A DNA stretch of 64,000 bases from Paraburkholderia sp. (GCF_004298475.1 NZ_SCRP01000010.1:248001-312000); one strand, 5' to 3'. Shown: positions 42,621 to 52,934, numbered from the stretch's first letter. Notes: generated from the letters alone by a model not told the origin. Program-made: numbers and translations.

Positions 42621-44966
42621 ATGCGCTACTCGGTAGAAATCCGCAAATTCCTCTATAGCCAGTACTTCTACGGCGGCCTGCGCATCGCGATCGGCATCTC
42701 GCTTCCAGCCGTTCTGTGCCTGCTCGTCTTCCACAAGAGCGACCTCGCCTTCACCATCTCGACCGGCGCGCTCGGCGCATGCGTGGTCGATATGCCCGGC
42801 CCGCTCAAGTACAAGCGCAACGAAATGCTCGCGTGCAGCGTGATCGGTTTTCTGTCCGCTTACGCCACCGGCCTCGCGACCGTCAATCCGGTCGCGCTCT
42901 GGGCCACCGTCGTGCCGCTCACCTTCGTGCTCTCGCTGATCGTCGTCTACGGCAACCGCTGGCCGCAGATCAGCTTCGCGACGCTCTTCATGATGGTGAT
43001 GACGCTCGACGAGCACTTCGGGCCGCATCAGGCGCTCGTCAACGCGCTGTGGATTCTCGTGGGCGGTCTGTGGTACACGGGCTGGTCCACGCTCGTGAGC
43101 CGGTTGATGCTCGATCGCATCGAGCAGCAGGCGCTCGCCGAAAGCGTGTTCGCCTGCGCCGACTATCTGCTCGCGCGCGCGCAGTTCTACGATCTCGACA
43201 ACGATCTCGACGAGTGCTATCGCAACCTCGTCGCGAAGCAGATTGCCGCCGTCGAACGCCAGGACGCCGCGCGCGACATCGTGCTGCGCAATCTGCCGAA
43301 GCTCAGGCGCGGCAAGCTCGATGCGCGGCGCGCGATGCACTTCAATCTGTTCATCAACACGGTCGATCTGCACGAGCTGTTCGTGGGCGCGCACACCGAC
43401 TATCCGCTCGTGCGCAACACCTTCGGCGGCTCCGATCTGCTGGTGTTTTACCGCGACCTGATCCGCAAGGCAGCCGCCGATCTCGAGGATATCGGCCTCG
43501 GCGTGCTGCAAAACCACGCGCCGCGCGCGAGCGTCAACGTGAAAGCCGAGCTGCGCGCGATCGAATACGAACTCGAACTGCTCAAGAAAAACAATCTGCC
43601 CGCGACGGACCCCGAAGCCTATGCGGCGATTTCGGCGTCGTTCCGGCGCATCTGGAGCGCGACGCGCCTGACCGAACGCATGCGCCGCAACCTCACGAGC
43701 GAAGCCCCGGTCACGCAAACCGAACTGCGCATCGACGAGGCATTGCAGCGCTTCGTAACGAGCCGCCGCGTGCCGCTCATGCAGATCTTCTCGAACCTCA
43801 CGATGGACTCGCCGAGCTTTCGCCACGCGCTGCGCGTGACGATTACCGTGGCCGTGGGCTTCTGGCTCGGACGGCTCTTGCCGCTCACGAACGCGTACTG
43901 GATCGTGATGACGAGCATCATCATTCTGAAGCCCGGCTACTCGCTCACGCGCCAGCGCAACGCACAGCGTATTGTCGGCACGCTGATCGGCTGCGCCGCG
44001 AGCGTCGTGCTGATCCTGCTCGTGAAGCAGCCGCTCGTGCTGATCGTTTCGATGTTCGCCGCGATGATCATGAGCTACAGCCTGCTGCTGTTCAATTACA
44101 CGGCCAGCGTGGTGTTCACCTCGGCCTATGTGCTGCTGATGTTCCATCTGCTCGCGCCCGGTAATTTGCGCATCATCGGCGAGCGTGCGATCGACACGGT
44201 GGTCGGCTGCATGATCGCCATCGCCGCGAGCCATCTGTTCCCGTACTGGGAATACCGGTTCATGGGCAAGCTCGTGAACGACATGATCGCCGCAACACGG
44301 CAGTATCTCGACGCAAGCTGGTGGCGGGGAGCGGCGCGCGGCGGATCGGTTCGGCTCGCAGCAGCCGACGCGGCGAGCGCCCGGCAACGCGCAACCGCGA
44401 GCGTGCCGCCGGGCCAGCCCGTCGCGGCGGTGGGCGCAAAAGTGAGCGCGCAGGCGGGTGCGTCGTCGCAGGCGCTCGACCGCGACATGCGCTACCGCCT
44501 TGCGCGCAAGAACGTGCACATCGCGTTCGCAAATCTCGGGCAGGCATTCCAGCGCATGATGCTCGAACCGAAGCTCGCGCAGAAATTCGTCGCGGAACTA
44601 AACGATCTGCTGATCCGCAGCCACGTGCTTGCCTCGCAGATCACGGCAAGCGCACCGCTTCTCGCCAGCGCCACGAAGCCCGGCCAGGCCGTGCCGCTCG
44701 ACGCGCTCGATTCCGCGCTTTCGTGCGTGCGCGAGAACCTCGTCGCCGCCGAAGCCGGTACACCCGCCGCCGCCGATCAGATGGACATGACAAAGCGCCT
44801 CACGCGCGATCTCGACGCGATGGTGGTCGGCGCGGAGCGCACACTCGGGCCGTCCGCGGAACTGTCACAGGAATTGAAGTTGCTCGCGCATCAATGCAAG
44901 CAGATGATTTCGGCGTCCTGGATCATCCGCAAGGACGCGAGCGTGATCCGGCTTCCCGATGCATGA
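42621..44966 (+). CDS. yccS: YccS/YhfK family FUSC transporter-like membrane protein
   Basis: A 781-residue inner-membrane protein with two sets of about six transmembrane helices flanking a cytoplasmic helical domain of about 200 residues, as in YccS/YhfK. First bundle: LRIAIGISLPAVLCLLVF, GALGACVVDMPGPLKYKRNEML (the FUSC signature), FVLSLIVVYGNRWPQISFATLFMMV. Second: LRVTITVAVGFWLGRLLPLTNAYWIVMTSIIILKPGY with the typical turn. Relatives of the fusaric-acid-resistance family are thought to export aromatic acids, but YccS itself has no proven substrate. No partner genes adjacent. Confidence 0.9.
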   Translation: MRYSVEIRKFLYSQYFYGGLRIAIGISLPAVLCLLVFHKSDLAFTISTGALGACVVDMPGPLKYKRNEMLACSVIGFLSAYATGLATVNPVALWATVVPLTFVLSLIVVYGNRWPQISFATLFMMVMTLDEHFGPHQALVNALWILVGGLWYTGWSTLVSRLMLDRIEQQALAESVFACADYLLARAQFYDLDNDLDECYRNLVAKQIAAVERQDAARDIVLRNLPKLRRGKLDARRAMHFNLFINTVDLHELFVGAHTDYPLVRNTFGGSDLLVFYRDLIRKAAADLEDIGLGVLQNHAPRASVNVKAELRAIEYELELLKKNNLPATDPEAYAAISASFRRIWSATRLTERMRRNLTSEAPVTQTELRIDEALQRFVTSRRVPLMQIFSNLTMDSPSFRHALRVTITVAVGFWLGRLLPLTNAYWIVMTSIIILKPGYSLTRQRNAQRIVGTLIGCAASVVLILLVKQPLVLIVSMFAAMIMSYSLLLFNYTASVVFTSAYVLLMFHLLAPGNLRIIGERAIDTVVGCMIAIAASHLFPYWEYRFMGKLVNDMIAATRQYLDASWWRGAARGGSVRLAAADAASARQRATASVPPGQPVAAVGAKVSAQAGASSQALDRDMRYRLARKNVHIAFANLGQAFQRMMLEPKLAQKFVAELNDLLIRSHVLASQITASAPLLASATKPGQAVPLDALDSALSCVRENLVAAEAGTPAAADQMDMTKRLTRDLDAMVVGAERTLGPSAELSQELKLLAHQCKQMISASWIIRKDASVIRLPDA

Positions 44967-45022
44967 CGCGCACGAGGCGCGTGACGTGCATGACATGCTT
45001 GAAGCGCATGACGCGCCGCCCG

Positions 45023-45211
45023 CTACTTCGCGGGCGTGCTCGCTGGTGCGTCGCTCACAGCTTCACTGGACGTTTGCGGCGGGAAGGCTTCGTCGTGTTC
45101 GCGCTTGCCGCGAATGGCATTGAAGAGCACGGTCCCGATCACGAGCAGCACCACCACCACGATGAACACGACTACGCCAAACGCGGATGACGGCTTGCGC
45201 GGATCGTTCAT
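45023..45211 (-). CDS. Small single-pass membrane protein
   Basis: A 62-residue protein with one hydrophobic helix (FGVVVFIVVVVLLVIGTVLF) at about 11-30 and a charged tail. Upstream sequence lacks a strong ribosome-binding site; an in-frame ATG at 45244 would add 11 residues. It lies between the YccS-like gene (convergent) and an Lrp regulator in the same direction. Confidence 0.55.
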   Translation of the reverse strand: MNDPRKPSSAFGVVVFIVVVVLLVIGTVLFNAIRGKREHDEAFPPQTSSEAVSDAPASTPAK

Positions 45212-45298
45212 GGCTCGCAGAAAAGAAATGGGGGAAGCGGGCATTCTACGCCGCGCAGCCTTGCAGACGGCTTGCGGCGCGGGCGCTGCACCGCCGTT

Positions 45299-45766
45299 CT
45301 ATTCCGTTTGCACGTTGCGTACCGGCAGCGCCGTCGAATATTTGAGCATTTCCATCGCGAAGCTCGAACTGACGTCGGAAAGCGGCACGGCGCGAATCAA
45401 CTGCTTGTAGACGCGGTCGTAATCGTCGATATCCGCCACCACGATACGCAGCAGATAGTCCGTCTCGCCGCTCATGCGGTACGCCTCGACGATCTGTGGA
45501 ATGTCCTGCACCGCACGCGTGAAGGCCTGCGCCCACGCCTCGGTGTGCTGGTTCGTGCGCACCGTGACGAACACCGTCGTCCCCACACCGAGCTTTTTCG
45601 GATCGCACAACGCCACCTGCGCGCGGATCACGCCGGTCTCCTTCAGGCGTTGAACGCGCTTCCAGCAGGGCGTCTGCGAGAGATTCACCCGTTGTGCCAG
45701 TTCGGCGACCGGCATCGTGGCGTCCTGCTGCAACAGCTCGATGAGCTTTATGTCGATGACATCCAT
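45299..45766 (-). CDS. Lrp/AsnC family transcriptional regulator
   Basis: A 155-residue regulator with an N-terminal winged-helix (DVIDIKLIELLQQDATMPVAELAQRVNLSQTPCWKRVQRLKETGVI, about 2-48; the SxxxCxxRVxxLE-type recognition helix is intact) and a C-terminal RAM ligand/oligomerisation domain with ESGETDYLLRIVV-like sequence. GGGAAAGAGCGGGA precedes ATG 45766. The DNA upstream is AT-rich. Effector and target are not visible; no adjacent LysE or amino-acid gene. Confidence 0.9.
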   Translation of the reverse strand: MDVIDIKLIELLQQDATMPVAELAQRVNLSQTPCWKRVQRLKETGVIRAQVALCDPKKLGVGTTVFVTVRTNQHTEAWAQAFTRAVQDIPQIVEAYRMSGETDYLLRIVVADIDDYDRVYKQLIRAVPLSDVSSSFAMEMLKYSTALPVRNVQTE

Positions 45767-46005
45767 TCCCGCTCTTTCCCGTGTGTAGATATTTATTCTA
45801 TTCAGAGTCAGCACCGGGAAATTATAGGGAAACGCCTTCTCAACGCAAGCCGCAAAAAAACCGGCGCGCAACAGCTTCGGCGGGCGCCAGACGGGCACAA
45901 CCGCCACCACTGCCATTGCGCTCCACGCCACGGGGTTGGTTGCGCCCGCAACCGCGCGCGCCACATTGCATTGCATCACATCGCGCCACGGCGCCGTGCG
46001 CGCCG

Positions 46006-48600
46006 CTAGCTGCGTTTCGCCGAGCCGCCCGCCGTTGGAATCTGCGGCGGCGAGGCGTCCGAGCCAGCCGTGGGCGGCGGAGCGGGCCGCGGTTCGTGCG
46101 AGGCGTCGCTCGGCGACGATCTCGCGCCCCTTTTTTGCCGCTCGTGCGGCGGCCCGAGATCGTCGGCGTGCGGCGCGGCATCCTCGCCGCGCGAAGACAT
46201 ATGAACCTGCATCTGTGGCACCGGCATGTCAATGCCCGCTTCGTCCATGCGCCGTTTCAGGCGCGCATTGAATGCGCGCGCAACGCTCCACTGCTGCAAC
46301 GGCCGCGTCTTGATCTGACCTTTGAACACCATCCAGTTCGGCTCGAAGCGGTCGAGCCCCCAGACTTCGATGGGCCCGAGAATTTCGCGCCGGTAGCGAA
46401 AATCCGCAGCCAGATCCGCGCCCGCTTCACGAATCAGCCGCGTGACCGTGTCGAGTTCCACTGAAAACGGGACGCGGACTTCGAACACCGCAAACGCAAA
46501 GTCGCGCGAGAGGTTCTTCACGATCTTGATCTGCGAGAACGGAATGGCGTGGATCGCGCCCTGCCCGTCGCGCAGGCGCACCGTGCGGATCGACAGATGC
46601 TCGACGGTGCCCGCGTGACCGTTGTCGAGATCGATCCAGTCGCCCACCGATATGGTTTCCTCAATGATGATGAAGAGGCCCGTAATGAGGTCGCTCACGA
46701 GCGACTGCGCGCCGAAGCCGATCGCGAGACCGATCACGCCCGCGCCCGCGAGCAGCGGCGTCACGTTGATGCCGAGATTGGCCGCCGTGACGATTCCGGC
46801 AATCGCGAGGATCGTCACGAGCAGCGCATTGCGCATGAGCGGCAGCATGGTGCGCGCACGCGTGCTGGGCGCGCGCCCCTTGCCGCGCGGGCCGCTCGGA
46901 TTAAGCGCTTCGAGAAACGCGGTATCGAGGATGATCCAGACGAGCCACGCGAGAAACACTGTCACGCCGATCGCGAAGAAAGCATGCGCGATGCCGCGCG
47001 CGGCCACGCTCGCCTCGACGATGCGCGCGAGCGAAATGTCCCACAGGCGCGCGCACAACTCGAAATAGGCGAGCCAGATGAAGACCGTGGTCAGCGAGCC
47101 CGCAAAACGCAGGAGCCGCCGCAGATACGGCGAGCGCCGCCGCACGCGCGCGGGGTCCGGGCGCGTGATGCGCCGCACGATGGCAGAAAGGAAGAACGCG
47201 AGTACGAGCAACAGCGCGGTGACGACCGAGATCTGCAGCACGTTCTCGCTGCTGCCGATGCCGCCGATGGTCGCGATGATCGAAGCGGTCGCGAGCAGCA
47301 GCATCGGAACGTGCCAGAGCGACGCGAGCACGTCGAAGATTTCGGTGAGCGCCCTGTGGTCGTGGCGCAGTTCGTAGCCGCGATTGCGGATCAGGTGCGC
47401 GACGGGCCGCCTGAACCCGATGGCGAAGGTCGCGGTCAGCACGGCGGCGGTCATGTTCGCGGCCGTGGAGACCAGCGCGGCGAGGTTCATGCCGAGTTGA
47501 TGCGCGACTTCGTAGTTGGTCGCCGCGTCGCCGAGCGCGCTGAGTACGCCGATGGCGAAAAGCGGCCGTCTGGCTTGCGCGATCAGCACCCGCACGGCAG
47601 CGCGCCGGTGCCCCGAGCCGAACAGCGAGAACATGATCAGGCAGATCGACGAGAACACGGCGCCCGCCACGATCACGTAAGCGATCACGAGCCCGATCGT
47701 GCGGCCGACGGCTTCCGGCAGCGCCCGCTCGACAACCAGCGCGCCAAAAAACGCGGCGATGAACGGACCGACCCGATGCAGCACGAAGACGGCCAGTTCG
47801 AGGGTGGTCGGATTGGGCTGCAAGCCCGTATCGACCGAGAAGCGCCGCAGCGTCCGGCGCAACAGCCAGGTGAGCGCCGCAGCGCCTGCGCCCCACCCTG
47901 CCAGCATCGCGAACATGTCGAGTACGAGGTGACCGGCGCTCTCATCGCCCTCGCCCGCCGCAAGCGCGACAAGCTCGCTGCCAGCCGCCGAAAAACGCCC
48001 GGCCCAGTAATGCAGCGGGCTGCTGCCGTGGCGAGCATCGGCTTCGACGGACGAAAGTCCCGAAGCAATCGCGCCGAGCAGCCCCGACGTCACCGCAGCG
48101 CCGGAAGCGGGCGCAGGCGCGACGTGGTGCGAGGCTTCGCGCAGCTTTTTGAGCTGCGCGACGAGCGCTTCGCGCTGACGCTCGTTGTCGAGCGTGGCGA
48201 TCACGCTGTCGAGCGAGCGGGCGAATTCGGCCTCGCTGGCCGGGTTCGGCGCGGACGCAGCCTCGGGCGCCGAGGCGCCGGAAGCCGGCGTGGGCTGGCC
48301 CGTGATGATGCTCTTCAACGCGGGCAGCACAGGCACCGGCGCAATCGGCGTAATCGGCACGACCGACGCAGGCGGGCCGGATTTGGCGGCCGGCGCAGGC
48401 TGGGCCGCAGCGGGCGGCACGCACAACAAAGCAGCCGCCAGCCACGCAAGCGTCAACAGTGCGTGGCGCACGAGCCGCTGCGCGAGGCGCGCAGTGCGTC
48501 CGGCGTTCGCGGTGCGCAAGCCGGAGACGGAACCCGACGCGGGCGGTCTCGCATGCTGCTGCGGCGCGCCCGCATCGACCCGTCCGGAGCATGAATTCAT
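46006..48600 (-). CDS. Large MscS-family mechanosensitive channel
   Basis: An 864-residue inner-membrane protein of the large MscS type (YbiO/MscM-like). Signal or first helix at about 45-65 (HALLTLAWLAAALLCVPPAAAQ), a periplasmic coiled region (about 110-240), roughly 10 transmembrane helices, and the conserved pore and beta domains: ITPLLAGAGVIGLAIGFGAQSLVSDLITG, then ISVGDWIDLDNGHAGTVEHLSIRTVRLRDGQG and IPFSQIKIVKNLSRDF. The C-terminus is Pro/Ser/Ala-rich and disordered. It releases solutes on osmotic downshock. Monocistronic. Confidence 0.92.
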   Translation of the reverse strand: MNSCSGRVDAGAPQQHARPPASGSVSGLRTANAGRTARLAQRLVRHALLTLAWLAAALLCVPPAAAQPAPAAKSGPPASVVPITPIAPVPVLPALKSIITGQPTPASGASAPEAASAPNPASEAEFARSLDSVIATLDNERQREALVAQLKKLREASHHVAPAPASGAAVTSGLLGAIASGLSSVEADARHGSSPLHYWAGRFSAAGSELVALAAGEGDESAGHLVLDMFAMLAGWGAGAAALTWLLRRTLRRFSVDTGLQPNPTTLELAVFVLHRVGPFIAAFFGALVVERALPEAVGRTIGLVIAYVIVAGAVFSSICLIMFSLFGSGHRRAAVRVLIAQARRPLFAIGVLSALGDAATNYEVAHQLGMNLAALVSTAANMTAAVLTATFAIGFRRPVAHLIRNRGYELRHDHRALTEIFDVLASLWHVPMLLLATASIIATIGGIGSSENVLQISVVTALLLVLAFFLSAIVRRITRPDPARVRRRSPYLRRLLRFAGSLTTVFIWLAYFELCARLWDISLARIVEASVAARGIAHAFFAIGVTVFLAWLVWIILDTAFLEALNPSGPRGKGRAPSTRARTMLPLMRNALLVTILAIAGIVTAANLGINVTPLLAGAGVIGLAIGFGAQSLVSDLITGLFIIIEETISVGDWIDLDNGHAGTVEHLSIRTVRLRDGQGAIHAIPFSQIKIVKNLSRDFAFAVFEVRVPFSVELDTVTRLIREAGADLAADFRYRREILGPIEVWGLDRFEPNWMVFKGQIKTRPLQQWSVARAFNARLKRRMDEAGIDMPVPQMQVHMSSRGEDAAPHADDLGPPHERQKRGARSSPSDASHEPRPAPPPTAGSDASPPQIPTAGGSAKRS

Positions 48601-48805
48601 GGCGAAAGGGGCGAAATCAGGACATTCCAGTTTAGCCGCACTCCGTCAGACTGCGCGCCAGGCGTGAGTAACAGAATGCAAGCGGAATGCAAGCGCGAAT
48701 GTCGGCGAAGCAGTCATTGCGCACGGCAGACAAGTGTCAAACACGCTGAGGTAGACTGCCCGGGCGATCGATGTGTCCCAACCTATCCAACCGAGGAGTC
48801 ATGCG

Positions 48806-49387
48806 ATGGCAGTCAAGAAAATACTTTTCCTCACCGGCGACTTTGCCGAGGACTATGAAACGATGGTGCCGTTCCAGGCACTGCAGGCAATCGGTCACCG
48901 CGTCGATGCCGTGTGCCCCGGAAAGAAGGCGGGCGAGCGCATCAAGACCGCCATTCACGATTTCGAGGGCGACCAGACTTACACCGAAAAACCCGGCCAC
49001 CAGTTCGCGCTCAACGCCACCTTCGACGAAATCGAACTGGCCAGCTACGACGCCCTCGCCATCGCGGGCGGCCGCGCGCCCGAGTACCTGCGGCTCGATC
49101 CGAAGGTACTCGACGTCGTGCGCCACTTCGCCCGCGCAAACAAGCCGATCGCGGCGATCTGCCATGCGGCGCAACTGCTCGCCGCCGCCGAGGTGATCCG
49201 CGGCAAGCGCATCTCCGCGTACCCGGCCTGCGCGCCCGAAGTGCAGCTGGCGGGCGGCGAGTATGCCGAGATTCCGATCGACGGCGCCGTCACCGACGCC
49301 CCCTTCGTCACCGCCCCGGCCTGGCCCGCGCATCCGGAATGGCTGCGGCAGTTTCTCGTGCTCCTCGGCACCCGCATCGAGCCGTAA
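48806..49387 (+). CDS. DJ-1/PfpI family protein
   Basis: A 193-residue class I glutamine amidotransferase-like protein with the nucleophile elbow [10 protein letters not shown] (C119), the acidic Glu in DFAEDYETM (E15 region) and [14 protein letters not shown]. Family members act as protease, chaperone, glyoxalase or deglycase-like enzymes, so the reaction is uncertain. GAGGAG at 48793 lies 8 bases before ATG 48806; an ATG at 48801 is in another frame. No partners beside it; the histidine kinase lies on the opposite strand and the stop codons face each other. Confidence 0.88.
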   Translation: MAVKKILFLTGDFAEDYETMVPFQALQAIGHRVDAVCPGKKAGERIKTAIHDFEGDQTYTEKPGHQFALNATFDEIELASYDALAIAGGRAPEYLRLDPKVLDVVRHFARANKPIAAICHAAQLLAAAEVIRGKRISAYPACAPEVQLAGGEYAEIPIDGAVTDAPFVTAPAWPAHPEWLRQFLVLLGTRIEP

Positions 49388-49437
49388 CGCGCACGGCGTC
49401 ACAGCACGCTCGCCGATAACGGATTGCTCGGCGGCGG

Positions 49438-51267
49438 CTAGACGCTTTCCGGCGGTCCACCCGCCTGCCGCAGCGCGGCAGCGGGACCGGGCGGCGGCAC
49501 GGCGCGTTCGTCGTCTGCCGGGTTCCCCGGCTCGCTGCCCGCCCCGGCGGCGCTCCACGTCGCCGCACCGTCTGCCGCAAGCTCCGCAGTCGCAGCAAGC
49601 TGCGCCGCCTCGCCGGGCGCGGGCGGCACGAACGCCAGCGCATCGGGTAGCGACAAATAGAATGTCGTGCCCTCCCCCTCCAGCGACTCCACCCAGACAC
49701 GCCCGCCATGGCGCTCGACCACGCGCCGCACGAGCGCAAGCCCGATGCCCTCGCCGGGCACCGCGTTGCCGTGCATGCGCTGAAACGCCTGAAAAAGCCG
49801 CGGCAGCGCGACTTCGGGAATGCCGAGCCCGTTGTCGCGCACGTAGAAAATCTGCAGCGACTCGACGCCGGGCGGCGAAGGCGTCGTGCCAATCTCGATG
49901 CGCCCGTCGCGCGCCGGCTCCAGGTAGTTGAGCGCGTTGCCGACCAGATTCCCGAAGACCTGTTCGAGCGCAGTCGGATCGCCCCATACGTCCGGCAGCG
50001 TACGCACGCTCACCTGCGCGCCACGGGCGCGGATCGAGCCGTGCATCGCATCGACCACGCGCTGCACCAGTTCCTGCACGTTGACGCGCTGGCGCCGGTA
50101 CTCGACGCGCCCCACGCGCGCGAGGCGCAGTAGCGCGTCGATGATGTGCGACGCGCGCAGCACGGCAGTCTGCAGATAATGCAGCGCCTCGCCGATCTCC
50201 TCGTTGATCAGGCGCTCGACGTGCTCGCGCGCCTGCGGCCCGAGCGACGAACGCGCAGCGAGGGCGCGCAGGTCGTCGCAGGCGTGGTTCAGTTCGCGCG
50301 AGAAACCCTGGAGGTTCACGAGCGGCGCGCGCAGGTCGTGCGACACGCTATGGATGAACATCTCGTTTTCCTGGGTCTGCTGGCGCAGGGTTTCGTTGAT
50401 GTGCGCGAGCTGGTCCGCGCGGCGCGCAAGGTCCGCCTGAAAACCGAGGCGCATGCGCTCGGCCTCGATCAGACGCCGGCTGATCTGATGCAGCGTGAGA
50501 TCGAGATGCGCGATTTCGTCGTTGCCGCCAGAGAGCGGCGCGAGCGGTTCATTGCCCGCGAGACGGCTCGCGTTGTCGGAGAGCGCGTTGAGCCGGCCGC
50601 GCACGCCCCGCGTGAAAAGCCACACCGAAAGCGCGACCAGCACGATCGAGCCCACCACCGCCGCCATCACGAGTGTCTGCTGCTGGGCGCGCGCGACCTC
50701 GGCCTCCGTCACGCGCATCACGTCGAGCCGCCGCTCCTCGGTCTGGAACGACGTCACCTGCGCGCGCACACGATCGAGCACGTCGGCGGCCGTAAGCTCG
50801 CGAAAGTACTCGGTCAGATCGCCGTGCCGCCGCGAATGCAGCAGATCCTGAATACGGTCCGACCATTGCCGGTAGTTCTGCACCGCCTGGCGGATCTGCA
50901 CGGCGCGTTCGACCTGGCCGGGATTGTCGGAGACGAGTTCGGCGAGACGGTCGATGCGCCGGTCGACCTCCATCCACGTGGCAACCGGCGTCGTGAATGC
51001 GGTGTCGCCTGCCGCCACCGCCCCGCGCAGCCGCACCGATTCGATGAGGACCGGCTCGAGCACGCGCGCCGCCTGCGCGAGCACGTTCTGGCTGTGCTGG
51101 CTCCAGCGATCCGCGGCTTCCGCATCCGCCTCGGCCTTCACGATGCCCGATAGCAGCGTCAGCTCGAATACAGCGGGAATCGCGATCAGCAGGAATCCTT
51201 TTGTCGTGAGTCGCATGCCATGAGCCGGTTCGGAGCTTCCGGACGACGGGAAACTGGGTTCGTCCAT
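49438..51267 (-). CDS. CHASE3-type sensor histidine kinase, orphan
   Basis: A 609-residue membrane histidine kinase. Order: TM1 at about 24-44, a periplasmic helical domain of about 150 residues of CHASE3 type (YRQWSDRIQDLLHSRRHGD), TM2 at about 200-220, HAMP (220-272), HisKA with the phospho-acceptor in HSVSHDLRAPLVNLQG (H310), ATPase domain with N box LVGNALNYLEPARDGRIEIG and G boxes DNGLGIP, GEGIGLALV. The C-terminal 80 residues are disordered and Pro/Ala-rich. No response regulator lies nearby, so the cognate regulator is elsewhere. It is divergent from amtB. Confidence 0.92.
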   Translation of the reverse strand: MDEPSFPSSGSSEPAHGMRLTTKGFLLIAIPAVFELTLLSGIVKAEADAEAADRWSQHSQNVLAQAARVLEPVLIESVRLRGAVAAGDTAFTTPVATWMEVDRRIDRLAELVSDNPGQVERAVQIRQAVQNYRQWSDRIQDLLHSRRHGDLTEYFRELTAADVLDRVRAQVTSFQTEERRLDVMRVTEAEVARAQQQTLVMAAVVGSIVLVALSVWLFTRGVRGRLNALSDNASRLAGNEPLAPLSGGNDEIAHLDLTLHQISRRLIEAERMRLGFQADLARRADQLAHINETLRQQTQENEMFIHSVSHDLRAPLVNLQGFSRELNHACDDLRALAARSSLGPQAREHVERLINEEIGEALHYLQTAVLRASHIIDALLRLARVGRVEYRRQRVNVQELVQRVVDAMHGSIRARGAQVSVRTLPDVWGDPTALEQVFGNLVGNALNYLEPARDGRIEIGTTPSPPGVESLQIFYVRDNGLGIPEVALPRLFQAFQRMHGNAVPGEGIGLALVRRVVERHGGRVWVESLEGEGTTFYLSLPDALAFVPPAPGEAAQLAATAELAADGAATWSAAGAGSEPGNPADDERAVPPPGPAAALRQAGGPPESV

Positions 51268-51673
51268 TATGTCGGCGTTTGCGCCCTATGTGCGCCCTAT
51301 GTGCGCCCCATGTGCGGTCCACGCGATCCACACATTCGACCGATTTCGCGCACGCATCGGTCGTCATCGCGCACACCGCGACGCGAATATTGCGATTTCC
51401 CGACAATCGGCCCATCGAGAAAGGGAAATGGAATAGATCGCCCCGATCTGGCGCATCGCCTCCCCATCTTCGATCGTCGGCACTGGAATTGTGCCGACGC
51501 GCCCCGTGCACGACAGCCGGCGCGCACCAGGCCGGAATCCGGCGCGGTGCATGCGCGCACCGCTGTAATGCCATGCACCACAGGCCCGGTTCACCGGATT
51601 CACCGCTTTGGCACGAACCTGGCCCGCATCTTGCTCAGAATGCGCTCTTTTTGGGCAACCGCAGGACGCAAGG
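51268..51673. other. Divergent promoter region between histidine kinase and amtB
   Basis: Begins with an 11-bp tandem repeat (51281-51313, three units GCGCCCTATGT). The rest holds two divergent promoters; no clear sigma-54 site (GG-N10-GC with correct context) could be placed with confidence, although amtB genes are usually NtrC/sigma-54 driven. Confidence 0.45.
51281..51313. repeat. 11-bp tandem repeat (GCGCCCTATGT), three units
   Basis: Two perfect units followed by one with a single mismatch, 14 bases upstream of the histidine kinase start. Confidence 0.8.
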
Positions 51674-52876
51674 ATGGACAATCTCAAGAATGGCGCCGAC
51701 ACGCTCTTTCTGCTGCTCGGCGCTGCCATGGTGTTCGCGATGCACGCGGGTTTCGCGTTCCTCGAACTCGGCACCGTGCGCAAGAAGAACCAGGTCAATG
51801 CGCTCGTGAAGATCCTCGTCGATTTTTCGGTTTCGACGATCGCCTATTTCTTCATCGGCTACACGATCGCCTACGGCGTGCAGTTCTTCGCGCATGCGGA
51901 CGTGCTGGCCGCGCACAACGGCTATGCCCTCGTGCGGTTCTTCTTCCTGCTCACCTTCGCGGCGGCGATTCCCGCAATCGTCTCGGGCGGCATCGCCGAA
52001 CGCTCGAAGTTCAATCCGCAGCTTTTCGCGACTTTCGTGATCGTCGGATTCATTTATCCGTTCTTCGAGGGCATCGTCTGGAACGGACGGTTCGGCGTGC
52101 AAGACATGCTCACGCACCTGTTCGGCGAGCAGTTTCACGATTTCGCCGGATCGGTGGTCGTGCATGCGTTCGGCGGCTGGGTGGCCTTGCCGGCCGTGAT
52201 CATGCTCGGCGCGCGCCACGGACGCTATACGCGTGACGGACGCATCGCCGCGCACCCGCCTTCGAACATCCCGTTTCTCGCGCTCGGCGCGTGGGTGCTC
52301 ACGGTAGGCTGGTTCGGCTTCAACGTGATGAGCGCACAGAGCATCGACAAGATCAGCGGGCTCGTCGCCGTCAATTCGCTCATGGCGATGGTGGGCGGCA
52401 CGCTCGCCGCGTGGATGGCGGGCCGCAACGATCCGGGCTTCACCTACAACGGGCCGCTCGCGGGGCTCGTGGCCGTCTGCGCCGGTTCGGACCTCATGCA
52501 TCCGCTGGGGGCGCTCGCGACAGGCGCGGTTGCGGGCGTGCTGTTCGTCTATATGTTCACGTGCGTGCAGAACCGCTGGCGCATCGACGACGTGCTCGGC
52601 GTGTGGCCGCTGCACGGGCTGTGCGGCGCATGGGGCGGCATCGCGGCGGGCATCTTCGGCAAGCACTGGCTCGGCGGCATGGGCGGCGTGTCGTTCTGGG
52701 CGCAGGTGGCGGGAACGGTCGGCGGGATCGTCGTGGCGACGCTCGGCGGCACGATTGTGTATGGCGCGCTCAAGCTGACGGTCGGGCTGCGCATCGATCG
52801 CGAAGAAGAGTTCAGCGGCACCGATTTGTCCATCCACAAGATCACGGCGACGCCGGAGCGCGAGTCGGTTTTCTGA
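51674..52876 (+). CDS. amtB: Ammonium transporter AmtB
   Basis: Trimeric inner-membrane channel for ammonium/ammonia. The 400-residue protein has about 11 hydrophobic helices starting at FLLLGAAMVFAMHAGFAFLELG, and the twin-histidine pair of the pore: H164 in VVHAFGGW and H314 in WPLHGLCGAWGG, which are 150 residues apart exactly as H168 and H318 of E. coli. AGGACGCAAGG precedes ATG 51674. A signal peptide is not obvious. The usual partner glnK is absent from the flanks. A terminator hairpin follows the stop. Confidence 0.95.
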   Translation: MDNLKNGADTLFLLLGAAMVFAMHAGFAFLELGTVRKKNQVNALVKILVDFSVSTIAYFFIGYTIAYGVQFFAHADVLAAHNGYALVRFFFLLTFAAAIPAIVSGGIAERSKFNPQLFATFVIVGFIYPFFEGIVWNGRFGVQDMLTHLFGEQFHDFAGSVVVHAFGGWVALPAVIMLGARHGRYTRDGRIAAHPPSNIPFLALGAWVLTVGWFGFNVMSAQSIDKISGLVAVNSLMAMVGGTLAAWMAGRNDPGFTYNGPLAGLVAVCAGSDLMHPLGALATGAVAGVLFVYMFTCVQNRWRIDDVLGVWPLHGLCGAWGGIAAGIFGKHWLGGMGGVSFWAQVAGTVGGIVVATLGGTIVYGALKLTVGLRIDREEEFSGTDLSIHKITATPERESVF

Positions 52877-52898
52877 TATAGCCGTCATCGGCATGCGG

Positions 52899-52934
52899 GC
52901 GAACCGCCGCGGCACTGCGCGGCGGTTCGCTGTT
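52899..52934 (+). terminator. Terminator of amtB
   Basis: A perfect 13-bp stem (52899-52911 with 52918-52930) with a 6-base loop, followed by a T/C-rich stretch, 23 bases after the amtB stop codon. Confidence 0.75.
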
